A stretch of 64,000 nucleotides of DNA, from assembly GCA_963732855.1 (NCBI GenBank), contig CAVTBB010000005.1, forward strand, positions 1-64,000. The letters are read 5' to 3'. The stretch comes from DASXVU01 sp963732855. GTDB taxonomy: Archaea > Thermoplasmatota > Thermoplasmata > Methanomassiliicoccales > UBA472. Positions 55,048 through 63,928 of the stretch are shown one piece after another. Below the pieces are notes generated by a model. It saw only the letters and a program-made list of their open reading frames with translations, was not told the DNA's origin and made no database searches. Position 1 is the first letter of the stretch. Each line of letters starts with the position of its first letter. The position numbers and the translations under genes are program-made.

Positions 55048-55476
55048 CTACTTCACGACTACGACTGACGTATTTGCGCCATGGACCACTACTTGGGACA
55101 CACTCCCCATGGCAATGGCCAAGGCCCTTCCCAGTCCCCTGGTTCCCATGAAAATAAGCTGGGGGGAATACTCGTTTGCATAGACCAGAATCTGCCCTGC
55201 TGGATGTCCGTTCCTTATGACACCCTTTGCCTTTACCCCTTCAGACATGGCGATCTCCAGAGCGTCGTAGATTATCGCTTGCCCTCGAGATTCCTCGTCC
55301 GGGTTCTGACCTTCAGTGATCAAGGTGGGCAGTTCATGTATCTCGTTCACATGGACTATCGCCAGTTCTGCTCCCGTTGCCTTTGCTATCTTGGCGGCCA
55401 GCCTGACCGCCTTTATGCTCTGCAGCGAGCCGTCTGCCGCCACCAATATTCTCTTCACATCTTCTTGTTCGTTCAT
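55048..55476 (-). CDS. Universal stress protein (UspA family)
   Basis: 142 residues. KRILVAADGSLQSIKAVRLA and IFMGTRGLGRALAIAMGSVS, then VVVHGANTSVVVVK, are the Usp ATP-binding elements (G-2x-G-9x-G-S). It probably binds ATP and acts in stress or signalling. Its ATG overlaps the stop of the 96-residue gene upstream (ATGA at 55473-55476), which in turn overlaps the antiporter gene, so the three are one operon. Confidence 0.9.
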   Translation of the reverse strand: MNEQEDVKRILVAADGSLQSIKAVRLAAKIAKATGAELAIVHVNEIHELPTLITEGQNPDEESRGQAIIYDALEIAMSEGVKAKGVIRNGHPAGQILVYANEYSPQLIFMGTRGLGRALAIAMGSVSQVVVHGANTSVVVVK

Positions 55477-55763
55477 TTATGTTCCCCCTTCGGAATGAAC
55501 AATTGAGCCATACCGTCAGTTTTATTGCCTTTGAGCATCACGATCTTGACAATAATTGATAGTTGCATTTTACCAGGCATGAGGTACGAGTAGACCCTGG
55601 TATCGATAAGGTCATTAGCAGTGAGTTCAACCCATGGCGCGACCGTTAACATTTTGACATCCTGAGTTAAAGCCTCGGCATTGCTCTTTGACCCGTCCAA
55701 TGGGTCAAAAATGAGCCCTTCATCGAGATTCTGACCTACCATTCGTTTCACTCCAGGGATCAA
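55473..55763 (-). CDS. Small protein in the antiporter operon, unknown
   Basis: 96 residues (or 89 from ATG 55742). It is soluble, with strands such as DVKMLTVAPWVELTANDLID and GKMQLSIIVKIVMLKGN, ending QLFIPKGEHK. The gene overlaps the antiporter 3' end by 44 bases and the UspA start by 4. I do not recognise a family; context suggests a regulator or partner of the antiporter, like the C-terminal domains of KefC/TrkA proteins. Confidence 0.6.
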   Translation of the reverse strand: MIPGVKRMVGQNLDEGLIFDPLDGSKSNAEALTQDVKMLTVAPWVELTANDLIDTRVYSYLMPGKMQLSIIVKIVMLKGNKTDGMAQLFIPKGEHK

Positions 55764-56859
55764 AGTAACGCTGGGCCACCACCGTCGGGATTATGGCACT
55801 CATCACGATAACCATTATCAATATTGAGAACTGGTCGGTGTTTATGAGATTGCTTGACAGGCCTACTTGGGCGAAAATGACGCCGAACGACAACGCCGTT
55901 GCCATGAGCCATGTAATGTAAAGTATAGGACCGCCAACGACATTTTTACTTACCATGCCCACACCCGCCAATTTGGCCGCCAATCTCACCACGAACAGCA
56001 CGATGAGCGGAATGACACCAGCGTAGACTGCGGCCAACTGCACGTTCATACCCGCGGAGATAAAGAAGAACGAACCGAGGAACGCCATCAGCGCCGTCCT
56101 CATGTGCAGTGCCGCGTGTATGTCCCTGGCCAGGGAACGCGACATGATCAGTCCTAGCACATAGGCGGGCAGAACTGCGCTAACCCCTGCGACCGTTGCT
56201 AGCGCGGCTAACAGCATGACCAAGAGTAGGACCACCTTCACCTCGGGCTCGCCGGAACGGCCTTTGAGGGCCTTGAAGCACCAATCGACCAAACGGGGCC
56301 CGAATATTACCAGGACGATGAGGGCGCCGACAAGGACCAGCAGATAGATCCCGGGAGTCACGAACAGGACGCAGAGGGCGATCGAGGCGCCCAGGTCGGT
56401 TATGAAACAGGCACACAGGACCAGGCTGCCGACAGAGGTCTTGCTCTTACCGCCCTCCACCAGGATAATGTAGACGATGGCTACCGATGTCTCGGAAAGG
56501 GCCACACCAGCCAGCATGGAGGATTGGAGGTCCCATCCCAGGAGGTAGTATGAGGCGAACGAGCAGGCGATGAGCGGGGCGAAGAACGAGGCCGCGCCGA
56601 TGAGGAGGCTGGGCTTTAGGTTGCGTTTTAGCGCGTCATTGTCCACCTCGGCCCCGGCCAGGAACGTAAGGATCACCCCGGCGATGGCCGCCAGGAACAC
56701 CAGCCATTCCTTGTCAGCAGCGCGTATCCCTAGACCGTTGCCGATAAAGATGCCGAGGAGCATTTCGATGATTGCCACCGATATCCCGAAACGCAGCGAT
56801 ACGAACTGAGCCACCACGGCGACGACCAGGAGGATAGAGATGGTAACATAGTCGATCAT
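55720..56859 (-). CDS. Monovalent cation:proton antiporter (CPA2/Kef-type)
   Basis: 379 residues with 11-12 hydrophobic segments. Typical stretches are LRFGISVAIIEMLLGIFIGN, VILTFLAGAEVDNDALK, ALSETSVAIVYIILVEGGKS and FITDLGASIALCVLF (acidic residues of the transport site), as in the Na+/H+ and K+/H+ antiporters. It exchanges cations for protons in the cytoplasmic membrane. The downstream small gene and UspA overlap with it, as in several Usp-linked transporters. Confidence 0.85.
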   Translation of the reverse strand: MIDYVTISILLVVAVVAQFVSLRFGISVAIIEMLLGIFIGNGLGIRAADKEWLVFLAAIAGVILTFLAGAEVDNDALKRNLKPSLLIGAASFFAPLIACSFASYYLLGWDLQSSMLAGVALSETSVAIVYIILVEGGKSKTSVGSLVLCACFITDLGASIALCVLFVTPGIYLLVLVGALIVLVIFGPRLVDWCFKALKGRSGEPEVKVVLLLVMLLAALATVAGVSAVLPAYVLGLIMSRSLARDIHAALHMRTALMAFLGSFFFISAGMNVQLAAVYAGVIPLIVLFVVRLAAKLAGVGMVSKNVVGGPILYITWLMATALSFGVIFAQVGLSSNLINTDQFSILIMVIVMSAIIPTVVAQRYFDPWSETNGRSESR

Positions 56860-57074
56860 CAGGCAACCGCCAAGGACGAGAGGTAGAGATGAATCGAATT
56901 ATTACAAGTTCGCCAATAGCAATCAATATGGAAACTCTGAAATAATTTAAACCGCGATTCGTCTAGGTAAATCTTGACGATAGGGACCGAGATCCCAATC
57001 TTGGTCGATATCAATATTATTATGAATGCTACAAACAGCAACGGTATCAGGGTGTCTACCATTGTATGACTCAC
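56859..57074 (-). CDS. Possible truncated antiporter N-terminus
   Basis: 71 residues: MVDTLIPLLFVAFIIILIST, KIGISVPIVKI, similar in outline to the first helices of the neighbouring antiporter (LLVVAVVAQFVSLRFGISVA), then a non-family tail. It overlaps the antiporter start by one base. It may be a leftover of a duplicated antiporter or a short membrane protein. Low certainty. Confidence 0.3.
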   Translation of the reverse strand: MSHTMVDTLIPLLFVAFIIILISTKIGISVPIVKIYLDESRFKLFQSFHIDCYWRTCNNSIHLYLSSLAVA

Positions 57075-57229
57075 CTCTCTCGGGTGTGCGTCATTCGGTA
57101 GAAGCTATCAGCCCCGCACTGGACGGTTGAAGGCGAGCCTCATCGCCTTTGAATCCAGTAGTAAAGGACCTTGATATTAACATTACGCTCAAATCAAAGC
57201 CACAACATGGTACGTCTGATTAAATTCAG

Positions 57230-57820
57230 TTCGACAGTGGTCACAAATAAGATGCTGCAGGGAAGCGGCGGAGTCGCTCGGCCCGGTGCATGCGGTGATC
57301 TACTCGCTAGGGGTGGACATGGGGCCTTTGACCTGTCGACATGTACCGGCGGCTGACGCTTCGGAACGCGGACGAGTTCTTATCGCAGAGCGGGTCGATG
57401 ATCCGAGGGAAGGGCCGGAATGGCGGGAAGTCGCCTATCAGAAAGGCGAACCGGTACGCAAGGCAGTACCTGGAAAGGTATCTGACATATCGGAAGGACA
57501 AGTTCCCGATGGACGGGCCAACCCTGATGATCAGGATGCTAAGAACATCAGGGAGATTGACTCGGACGACATCCGGGTCCACGTCAAGCAGATCTCAACG
57601 TTGGCCGGTCTGAAGTTCAGGCCACATGACATGAGAAGGACGTTCGGGCACCGGCTATGGGAACAGGGACTAGAACTAGAGACGATCGAACAGATAATGC
57701 GGCACGAATAGCCGGGCGTGACCTCCAAGTGTTACATCGGAGTGACAGGACCGCCTTGTCACCGCGATGGAAAAGCTTGCCCCGATGACGACGAGCCAGT
57801 CAAAAGGGGTTAGATCTTAA
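57230..57820 (+). pseudogene. Decayed tyrosine recombinase (integrase)
   Basis: Pieces of one integrase appear in order in different frames: GPVHAVIYSLGVDMG, then PVDMYRRLTLRNADEFLSQS followed by MIRGKGRNGGKSPIRKANRY and ARQYLERYLTYRK, then DDIRVHVKQISTLAGLKFRP, HDMRRTFGHRLWEQG and IEQIMRHE, a TAG, PGVTSKCYIGVT with the catalytic Tyr, and MEKLAPMTTSQSKG. The HxxR box and RHE/Tyr parts are those of XerC/D-type recombinases. At least three frame changes and the TAG inactivate it. A relic of an integrated element. Confidence 0.72.
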
Positions 57821-57865
57821 TCCCCAGCACGCCGAAGATAGGCGAATGATGCACCGGTCGCTCTT

Positions 57866-58300
57866 TCACGCGATACGTTTTCCCACGTTCGGTCCTGGGC
57901 TCTGGTCGTATACCGTCTCGGGCTCCATGAACCAGACCCCGGTCACGGTTATGCCGCGTGCTTTGACTCTTTCGTTCATCATGTCCAGGACCGGACCGGA
58001 CGTCTTGAAGTCCTTTATTGTCGCATGCACCTGATATGCGGTCGCACCGTTCACGATCAGCACCGATGGGCTCTCCCCGTTCTTCTTCATCATCTCCATA
58101 TTGATATGGGTCTGTTTCATGAACACCACGCCGAACACGATATTGTTAGGATCGGGGGCCGCCAGGCTTCCCAGCGGTATCGCATGCACCACCCCACTGG
58201 CTGTTTTCGTTGCCAACACCTTGACGCTCGCAGGATCGTTGAGCGCCTTCATGACCGCCTCGGGCAAAGCTACCATATCATTTCCACCTGAGACAATCAT
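57866..58300 (-). CDS. Pyridoxamine 5'-phosphate oxidase-like flavoprotein
   Basis: 144 residues from ATG 58300. It reads MVALPEAVMKALNDPASVKV, LATKTASGVVHAIPLGSLAA, VFMKQTHINMEMMKKNGESP and SVLIVNGATAYQVHATIKDF, the split-barrel FMN-binding fold of PPOX-type proteins. The family includes many archaeal FMN- or F420-binding proteins of unknown substrate. The longer upstream frame (to 58459) overlaps the promoter of the divergent gene and is not used. Cytoplasmic. Confidence 0.72.
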   Translation of the reverse strand: MIVSGGNDMVALPEAVMKALNDPASVKVLATKTASGVVHAIPLGSLAAPDPNNIVFGVVFMKQTHINMEMMKKNGESPSVLIVNGATAYQVHATIKDFKTSGPVLDMMNERVKARGITVTGVWFMEPETVYDQSPGPNVGKRIA

Positions 58301-58391
58301 TGTAAGCGGTATACCATGAACCTTTGCCCGAGGTCTTTTAATCAACCGGCTGACATATCTCTCAAATTGTTGGATCTGCAGGAAAGGTAAA

Positions 58392-61028
58392 ATGAGAAAA
58401 AAGGGAGGAGTTACAAATACCGGGCTCCCGGGCCTAGACAAGATCTTGAACGGGGTCATCCTTGGAGATAACGTTGTCTTTCAGGTGGATGCTATTGATG
58501 ATTATTCGCGTTTTGTGAAGCCTTTCTGTATGGAGGCGGGGAAGCGAAAGAGGGATTTGATTTACTTTCGTTTTGCCGACCATGAAGAAGTTGTTCCTAA
58601 AGAATCTTGTGACCACGTTTTTGTGCTGCACCCAGAGGAAGGCTTCGAGATATTCATTTCTGGTATTTTTAATGTCATTGAACGATTCGGGAAAGGGGCC
58701 TTCTATGTCTTCGATTGTCTGTCAGAATTGTCTGTAGATTGGTATAGCGACCGCATGCTGGGCAACTTCTTCATGTTGACATGCCCTTATCTTTACGACT
58801 ACAAGACGGTCGCATATTTTGCTCTCATCCGCAATCGCCATTCTTCCTTTGCCATCGATGCCATACATGATACTGCACAGGTCGTGATGGACGTTTTCAA
58901 TCACAAGGAAGAGATATACGTCCATCCTCTGAAGGTGGATGGTAGGCAATCGAAAACAATGTATATGCTTCACCGTTGGGAAGGGGAAGACTTCAAACCT
59001 GTTCTCACGAGCACAACAACGGCTGAGATCCTTTCGGGGGTTCCGCAACCATGGTTGGATTTCTCCATGCACGAGCGGGACATATGGACAAAGAGTTTTT
59101 TACTTGCACAGGAAATCGCCAGTTCGTCAGAGTCTGACGGAACGGAAGCCTTGAAGAGAAGCAGCCTCTTTGATCGATTGGTCCGCATGGCCATAACGAG
59201 GGATGCTCGACCATTGAGGCTGATCGAACAGTACCTCGATTTCGCAGACGTTGTTGACATTGTAAAACGTATGATAGGCACAGGGCTGATCGGTGGGAAA
59301 TCCGTCGGAATGCTCTTGGCTCGCGCCATCCTGAAGAAAAATGACCTTGATTGGGTGAACAAACTTGAACCGCATGATTCTTTTTTTATCGGTTCGGACG
59401 TGTTCTACACCTATCTTATCCAAAATCATTGCTGGTGGATCAGGCGAAACATCAATGATCCTGAGTCTGGATTTATTTTGGATGCAAAGGCCAAAAAACG
59501 GTTGCTCACCGGAAGTTTTCCCAAGGACATTGAGGATCAATTCATGAAAATGCTCAAATATTTTGGGCAGTCCCCCATCATCGTCCGTTCCTCTAGTCTT
59601 CTGGAGGACGCCTATGGGAATGCCTTCTCCGGGAAATATGAAAGTATTTTTTGTGCCAATCAGGGGACGCCTCAGGTTAGGCTTGAGAACTTTTTGAATG
59701 CTATCCGCAGAGTCTATGCGAGCACTCTGAGCGAGGAAGCCCTGGCATATCGAGCGCATTGGGGTTTGCTCGACCGGGATGAGCAAATGGCGATCCTGGT
59801 GCAGCGCGTGTCCGGCTCCGTTTACGAGGATCAATTCTTCCCCCAGATCGCCGGGGTCGGAGTGTCCTATAATCCGTATGTATGGAACAGTGAGATAGAC
59901 CCAGAGGCGGGAATGATACGCCTTGTTTTTGGTCTTGGGACAAGGGCGGTTGACCGGATCGATGACGATTATACCCGCATCGTCGCCTTAAACGCTCCAT
60001 TACGAAGACCGGAAGCCAGTTCCGAAGATGTAAGAAAATACTCTCAGAAGAAGGGAGATATCATAGATCTGGCTGGCAATTGCCTCACGTCACGATCTTT
60101 CGAAGAGGTAGTGGGAAAACTTCCCGATTTTCCCATAGACATTTTCGCCTCCCGTGATCTGGCTTTGGAAAGGCGCATCCATGAAGCGGGGGGAAGAGAA
60201 GTCTTTTCGTGGATGCTTACTTTCGATAATCTACTATCCAAGGGGCCGTTCGTAAAGGACATGAAGGACATGATGAATATCCTCGAGGATGCCTATAATC
60301 ATCCGGTCGATATCGAATTTACCGCTAATTTCTCGGGCATTTCTGATTTCAGGATAAATCTCCTTCAGTGCAGACCATTTCAATCCAAAGGAAATATCTT
60401 GGCCGTTGAGAATCCCCGATCCATCCCTAAAGACAAGATAATCCTAGAGTCTAAAGGACCGGTCATCGGAAGTAATAAGGCGGTTACGATTGACAGGATA
60501 ATTCACGTTGTACCGGAAGTATATGCGAACATGAAAATGAGCGACCGATATGCGGTCGCCAGGCTCATTGGGAAATTGACCCATTTGAAGGACGAGAAAC
60601 AAAAGCCGACAATTCTTCTAGTGGGACCTGGACGATGGGCAACGACAGATCCCAGTCTGGGAGTTCCTGTTTCATTCTCTGAGATCAATACGGTTTCCAT
60701 TCTATGCGAAGTGGTCGTTATGCATGAAGGGCTAGTTCCTGAGGCGTCTTTGGGGACGCATTTCTTCAACGACCTGGTCGAGGCCGACATGCTATACTGC
60801 GCAATTTACCCTAAGAAGGATGGCAATATTCTAAATCAAGAATTTTTTAGTAAATCAGAGAATAGGCTGACTTCCCTCATTCCTGAAGCGAAATCTTATA
60901 GTTCTTCAGTCAAGGTCATCGATGGGACCGGAGATAATACTGGCCTTCGAATTTGCGTGAATTCAGATGTTTCAAGGCAAAGGTTGACCTGTTACCTCGA
61001 TGCTCCAGAGGAGAAGACCGATCGATAG
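58392..61028 (+). CDS. KaiC-like N-terminus fused to a PEP-synthase-like ATP-grasp protein
   Basis: 878 residues. Residues 1-200 read like a RecA/KaiC domain: NTGLPGLDKILNGVILGDNV and the following strand and helix, but without a normal GxxxxGKT loop. Residues 290-440 hold the PEP-synthase N-terminal ATP-grasp start (TGLIGGKSVGMLLARAI), and 400-700 the SPIIVRSSSLLEDAYGNAFS and SGKYESIF...QVRLENFLNAIRRVY region of PPDK/PEP synthase. The C-terminal phosphohistidine (swivel) and PEP-binding domains are not seen. It may be a signalling or sensory ATPase rather than PEP synthase. Lies divergent to a flavoprotein. Confidence 0.72.
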   Translation: MRKKGGVTNTGLPGLDKILNGVILGDNVVFQVDAIDDYSRFVKPFCMEAGKRKRDLIYFRFADHEEVVPKESCDHVFVLHPEEGFEIFISGIFNVIERFGKGAFYVFDCLSELSVDWYSDRMLGNFFMLTCPYLYDYKTVAYFALIRNRHSSFAIDAIHDTAQVVMDVFNHKEEIYVHPLKVDGRQSKTMYMLHRWEGEDFKPVLTSTTTAEILSGVPQPWLDFSMHERDIWTKSFLLAQEIASSSESDGTEALKRSSLFDRLVRMAITRDARPLRLIEQYLDFADVVDIVKRMIGTGLIGGKSVGMLLARAILKKNDLDWVNKLEPHDSFFIGSDVFYTYLIQNHCWWIRRNINDPESGFILDAKAKKRLLTGSFPKDIEDQFMKMLKYFGQSPIIVRSSSLLEDAYGNAFSGKYESIFCANQGTPQVRLENFLNAIRRVYASTLSEEALAYRAHWGLLDRDEQMAILVQRVSGSVYEDQFFPQIAGVGVSYNPYVWNSEIDPEAGMIRLVFGLGTRAVDRIDDDYTRIVALNAPLRRPEASSEDVRKYSQKKGDIIDLAGNCLTSRSFEEVVGKLPDFPIDIFASRDLALERRIHEAGGREVFSWMLTFDNLLSKGPFVKDMKDMMNILEDAYNHPVDIEFTANFSGISDFRINLLQCRPFQSKGNILAVENPRSIPKDKIILESKGPVIGSNKAVTIDRIIHVVPEVYANMKMSDRYAVARLIGKLTHLKDEKQKPTILLVGPGRWATTDPSLGVPVSFSEINTVSILCEVVVMHEGLVPEASLGTHFFNDLVEADMLYCAIYPKKDGNILNQEFFSKSENRLTSLIPEAKSYSSSVKVIDGTGDNTGLRICVNSDVSRQRLTCYLDAPEEKTDR

Positions 61029-61104
61029 AATATCGGATCGACGTTTTGTCTTCCGCTGACCGCCCCTTTCTCTTTTGATGACCAGTTCCTACGCACCCAA
61101 CTTT

Positions 61105-62109
61105 TCATCCGGCCCATGTGATGATGTTCGTCCCGCCCGCCTCAGCATAGTCATTACCCTTGACGAACCTGACATTACTGCCACTGATCTTGTAATCACG
61201 CTCGATGAGGATACGCGTAACATCGTCGGTGATGCTGCAGGAGGTGAAGACCCGGTCATTCCCCGATGATATGGCTGATTGTTCGCAGGCGGCCATAAGG
61301 GATGCCATGACCGCTCCCTTATCGGTAGCCTTCGGGTCGGTCAGGAGAAGCCTGATCGATACCATATGCAATCCTTCCAGCGGCGCTTCCATGAACAGCG
61401 CCACCCCCTTGAACACGCGTTCTTGATGGAACAAGAACCCTTTCCCCAACGAATGCGCCAACACCATTCGGAACTCTGAAATGCAATCCATATCGGGATA
61501 GACGGCAGAGCTGAGGCGCCTGATCTCCCCTCTATAATCAGACAGGTTGGCGTTGTTTAGCTCCGTGATGCCATCAACAAAGTAAGCAGCCGGCCGGAGC
61601 TTTTTCTCGGCAAGGACAGTGACACCGACTGAACGGTACCCGAGGCCAGTGTAGAATTTCTTATTTCTTTCATTGTCGCTCATCGTTTCCACACCGAAAA
61701 CCCGGCATCCTTTGGAATTGAGGTGATCGTGGCATGATTCCATCAGCTTCTTGCCGATGCCGGAGCCCTGATGTTGAGGCAGTACCTCCACCGGACCGAC
61801 CCAACCAACACTGCCCCACACATGACTGTATGCGGTGCCGACTGGTTCATCGTCCAGTGTGGCGACAAAGCATCCCTGAGGCTCCTCTTCGATGGACGCT
61901 TGAATCATCTTTGCCGGCCTGGTCGGATATTCCACCGGCCTGCCGATGTCCTTTGAGGCGACGTGAGACCACGTGGTCCTGCCGATCGCCTGGGCCATTG
62001 GTATGTCCTCGGCGACCATGGGACGCAGCATTACCCGGCCCTTTACCGGATGACCTACACCGTTCCCACCTGTCCCCGTCATGATTGGCAAAAGGCTTTC
62101 ACTGAACAT
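61105..62109 (-). CDS. GNAT-family N-acetyltransferase
   Basis: 334 residues (or 325 from ATG 62082). The first GNAT domain (about 25-165) has AMGRTTW-like AQAIGRTTWSHV, then VGWVGPVEVLPQHQGSGIGK with the acetyl-CoA loop Q/R-x-x-G-x-G/A, and NKKFYTGLGYRSVG. A second, degenerate half follows (GVALFMEAPLEGLHMVSIRL). Two-domain GNATs acetylate small molecules or peptides; the substrate is unknown. It stands alone on the minus strand. Confidence 0.82.
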   Translation of the reverse strand: MFSESLLPIMTGTGGNGVGHPVKGRVMLRPMVAEDIPMAQAIGRTTWSHVASKDIGRPVEYPTRPAKMIQASIEEEPQGCFVATLDDEPVGTAYSHVWGSVGWVGPVEVLPQHQGSGIGKKLMESCHDHLNSKGCRVFGVETMSDNERNKKFYTGLGYRSVGVTVLAEKKLRPAAYFVDGITELNNANLSDYRGEIRRLSSAVYPDMDCISEFRMVLAHSLGKGFLFHQERVFKGVALFMEAPLEGLHMVSIRLLLTDPKATDKGAVMASLMAACEQSAISSGNDRVFTSCSITDDVTRILIERDYKISGSNVRFVKGNDYAEAGGTNIITWAG

Positions 62110-62170
62110 AAACGTGATGGGAAGAATTCTCTATTTTTCGCCGATGGCCGGGTACTGGAATCTTGCGAAT

Positions 62171-62524
62171 CTAATTCCCGCCGAAGCCCGCCACTTCATC
62201 TCGAGGTTGGAGTTTGGGCAGACCGGTGTTCCCTTTGCGACTGGCGGACACAATGAGGATAGGCATAGCCCGTGTTCCCCGGGGCGGGCTGAGCTCTGAC
62301 CGTTGGATCTCCTCTTTGCTGAGGAATCCCACCGCCATGACCACGAAACCGAGGATGGTGTAGACGATGAGAACAAAGCGCCCAGCTCTGGATCGTGACC
62401 TCTCTTTCCACCTGGGATCCCATGACTTATATGGACTACATTGTGCTTTACGCGAAATCCCAGACCGCATCTCGGATAAGATCGCTACCCTGATACCCGC
62501 CTGTGATCGACAATCATTGCGCAT
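62171..62524 (-). pseudogene. Small TM plus zinc-ribbon remnant (doubtful)
   Basis: In this minus frame a membrane helix GRFVLIVYTILGFVVMAVGF is followed by LSKEEI. The other frames carry AYPHC (about 62250) and PVAKGTPVCPNSNLEMKWRA, which together look like a zinc ribbon CPHC...CPNC joined to a helix, with a C to S change and a shift. It could be a degenerate small protein like the one at 25.0-25.3 kb. Low certainty. Confidence 0.3.
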
Positions 62525-62649
62525 CCAGGCATGATGGGTTCACCGACTCATGAGACCGTCTCGTATGGTATTTTCAAGTACGCTGAGTCACCGAGGCTGC
62601 CGGAATATCATTCCCCGATAGATATCTGGCCACTTCTTGGTCGACATTC

Positions 62650-63038
62650 TCAGACCTTCATCTCGAACGGTTGTATCAAACCCACCGAGTTACCTTCAGG
62701 ATCTGCTATCCATACGATGAGGCCGACGTTCGGGAGCTCCTGTTTTGGAACGATCACCTTGCCTCGGTTCTTCACCACCTTATCGACATGCTCCTCGATC
62801 GATTCGACGCTGAAGTAGTTGATCGGCACCTGGTTCGGTTCCATGCGCTTGTACATTCCCCCGTTGACACCGGGTCCTCCAGCATGACCTGCTCATCGGT
62901 CGGCACGGTGTGGAGCATGATGTAGTCGGTGGGGCCTTTAAGTTCAATCATTTTCCACTCAAAGACCGCATTATAAAATTCTTTGATCTTTTGCAGATCA
63001 TCCGCTGGTATCTCGAAGTCCACGATGGTATGGTTCAT
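62650..63038 (-). CDS. VOC-family (glyoxalase/bleomycin-resistance fold) protein, frameshifted
   Basis: One frame gives MNHTIVDFEIPADDLQKIKE, FYNAVFEWKMIELKGPTDYI up to VMLEDPV; the next, from about 62869, gives NGGMYKRMEPNQVPINYFSV, ESIEEHVDKVVKNRGKVIVP and IADPEGNSVGLIQPFEMK. One extra base restores a 129-residue VOC protein with FYNAVFEW, YFSVESI and DPEGNSVGL. Both the metal-binding positions and the length fit the family. Likely a one-base lesion. Confidence 0.75.
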
Positions 63039-63072
63039 GGGACTACCGGATACTGTTTCGAGTGCCGGAATC

Positions 63073-63846
63073 TTAATCTTTGCTTCCCCTTCTTGCGCGC
63101 AGACTTATCAAAGCGGCGGTGGCTCCGGCGGCGATGCCGTTATCGATGTTCACCACTACCAGTCCGGGAGAGCAGGTCTGCAGCATTCCCATCAATGCGG
63201 CCTCGCCCTTGCCTCCGAAGCCGTAGCCTACAGAAGTTGGAACGCCTATGACCGGAACGTCGGTCAGACCACAAATCACGGTCGGAAGAGCCCCTTCCAT
63301 ACCGGCACAGACCACTAGGACGTCGACGCCATGCTGCAGCATCCTGGTGAGCGGGTCGAGCATGCGGTGCAGCGCCGCCACGCCGATATCGTACTCGGTG
63401 AAAACCTCGCAGCCCATGGCCTCGGCCACCGCCTTCGCTTCTTCGGCCACAGCGATGTCTGAGCTCCCTGCCGTCATGATCCCGACCTTTCCTTTTTGAA
63501 CCGAGTTCTTCCGCTTGTCCACGACGATCATTCGGGATTGTTCGTTGTAGTGGACCATCCTCGGATCGACTACGGTCCTTACAGCGTCCACGTGGGCCTG
63601 GGAAGCCCTTGAGACCAATATGACGGCCCTATCCTCTATGACCCTTTTCACGATATCCGCGACCATGGACGGGGTTTTTGTCTCACCGAAGACGATCTCC
63701 GGAATGCCCCGGCGCGCCTCCCTGGCATGGTCGAAGCAGGTGTGCTCGCCGATGCGCTCCAGGAAGTCGAGCTTCAGCAGCTGCTCTGCCCTCTCCTCGT
63801 CGATCTCCCCGCGCTTCAGCTGTTCCAGGACATCGCGGATGTTCAT
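63073..63846 (-). CDS. larB: LarB, nickel-pincer cofactor biosynthesis
   Basis: 257 residues. Conserved parts are PEIVFGETKTPSMVADIVKR, VGIMTAGSSDIAVAEEAKAV, HGVDVLVVCAGMEGALPTVI and IGVPTSVGYGFGGKGEAALM, plus VVVNIDNGIAAGATAALI. LarB carboxylates and hydrolyses nicotinic acid adenine dinucleotide to start the lactate racemase nickel-pincer cofactor. LarE begins divergently 83 bases away; larC is not seen. A GGAATATAAGCG box before the start suits a promoter. Confidence 0.93.
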   Translation of the reverse strand: MNIRDVLEQLKRGEIDEERAEQLLKLDFLERIGEHTCFDHAREARRGIPEIVFGETKTPSMVADIVKRVIEDRAVILVSRASQAHVDAVRTVVDPRMVHYNEQSRMIVVDKRKNSVQKGKVGIMTAGSSDIAVAEEAKAVAEAMGCEVFTEYDIGVAALHRMLDPLTRMLQHGVDVLVVCAGMEGALPTVICGLTDVPVIGVPTSVGYGFGGKGEAALMGMLQTCSPGLVVVNIDNGIAAGATAALISLRARRGSKD

Positions 63847-63928
63847 GATTTTTCCCGATGCGCTCCTCGCTTATATTCCCTTTTCTCCGGCGCTAGATTT
63901 GAATACCAAATTCACCCAATCACTGCCT

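Noticed and set aside
57709..57720. TAG in the integrase read as pyrrolysine
   Set aside because: The same gene has several frame changes, so nonsense is the simpler explanation.
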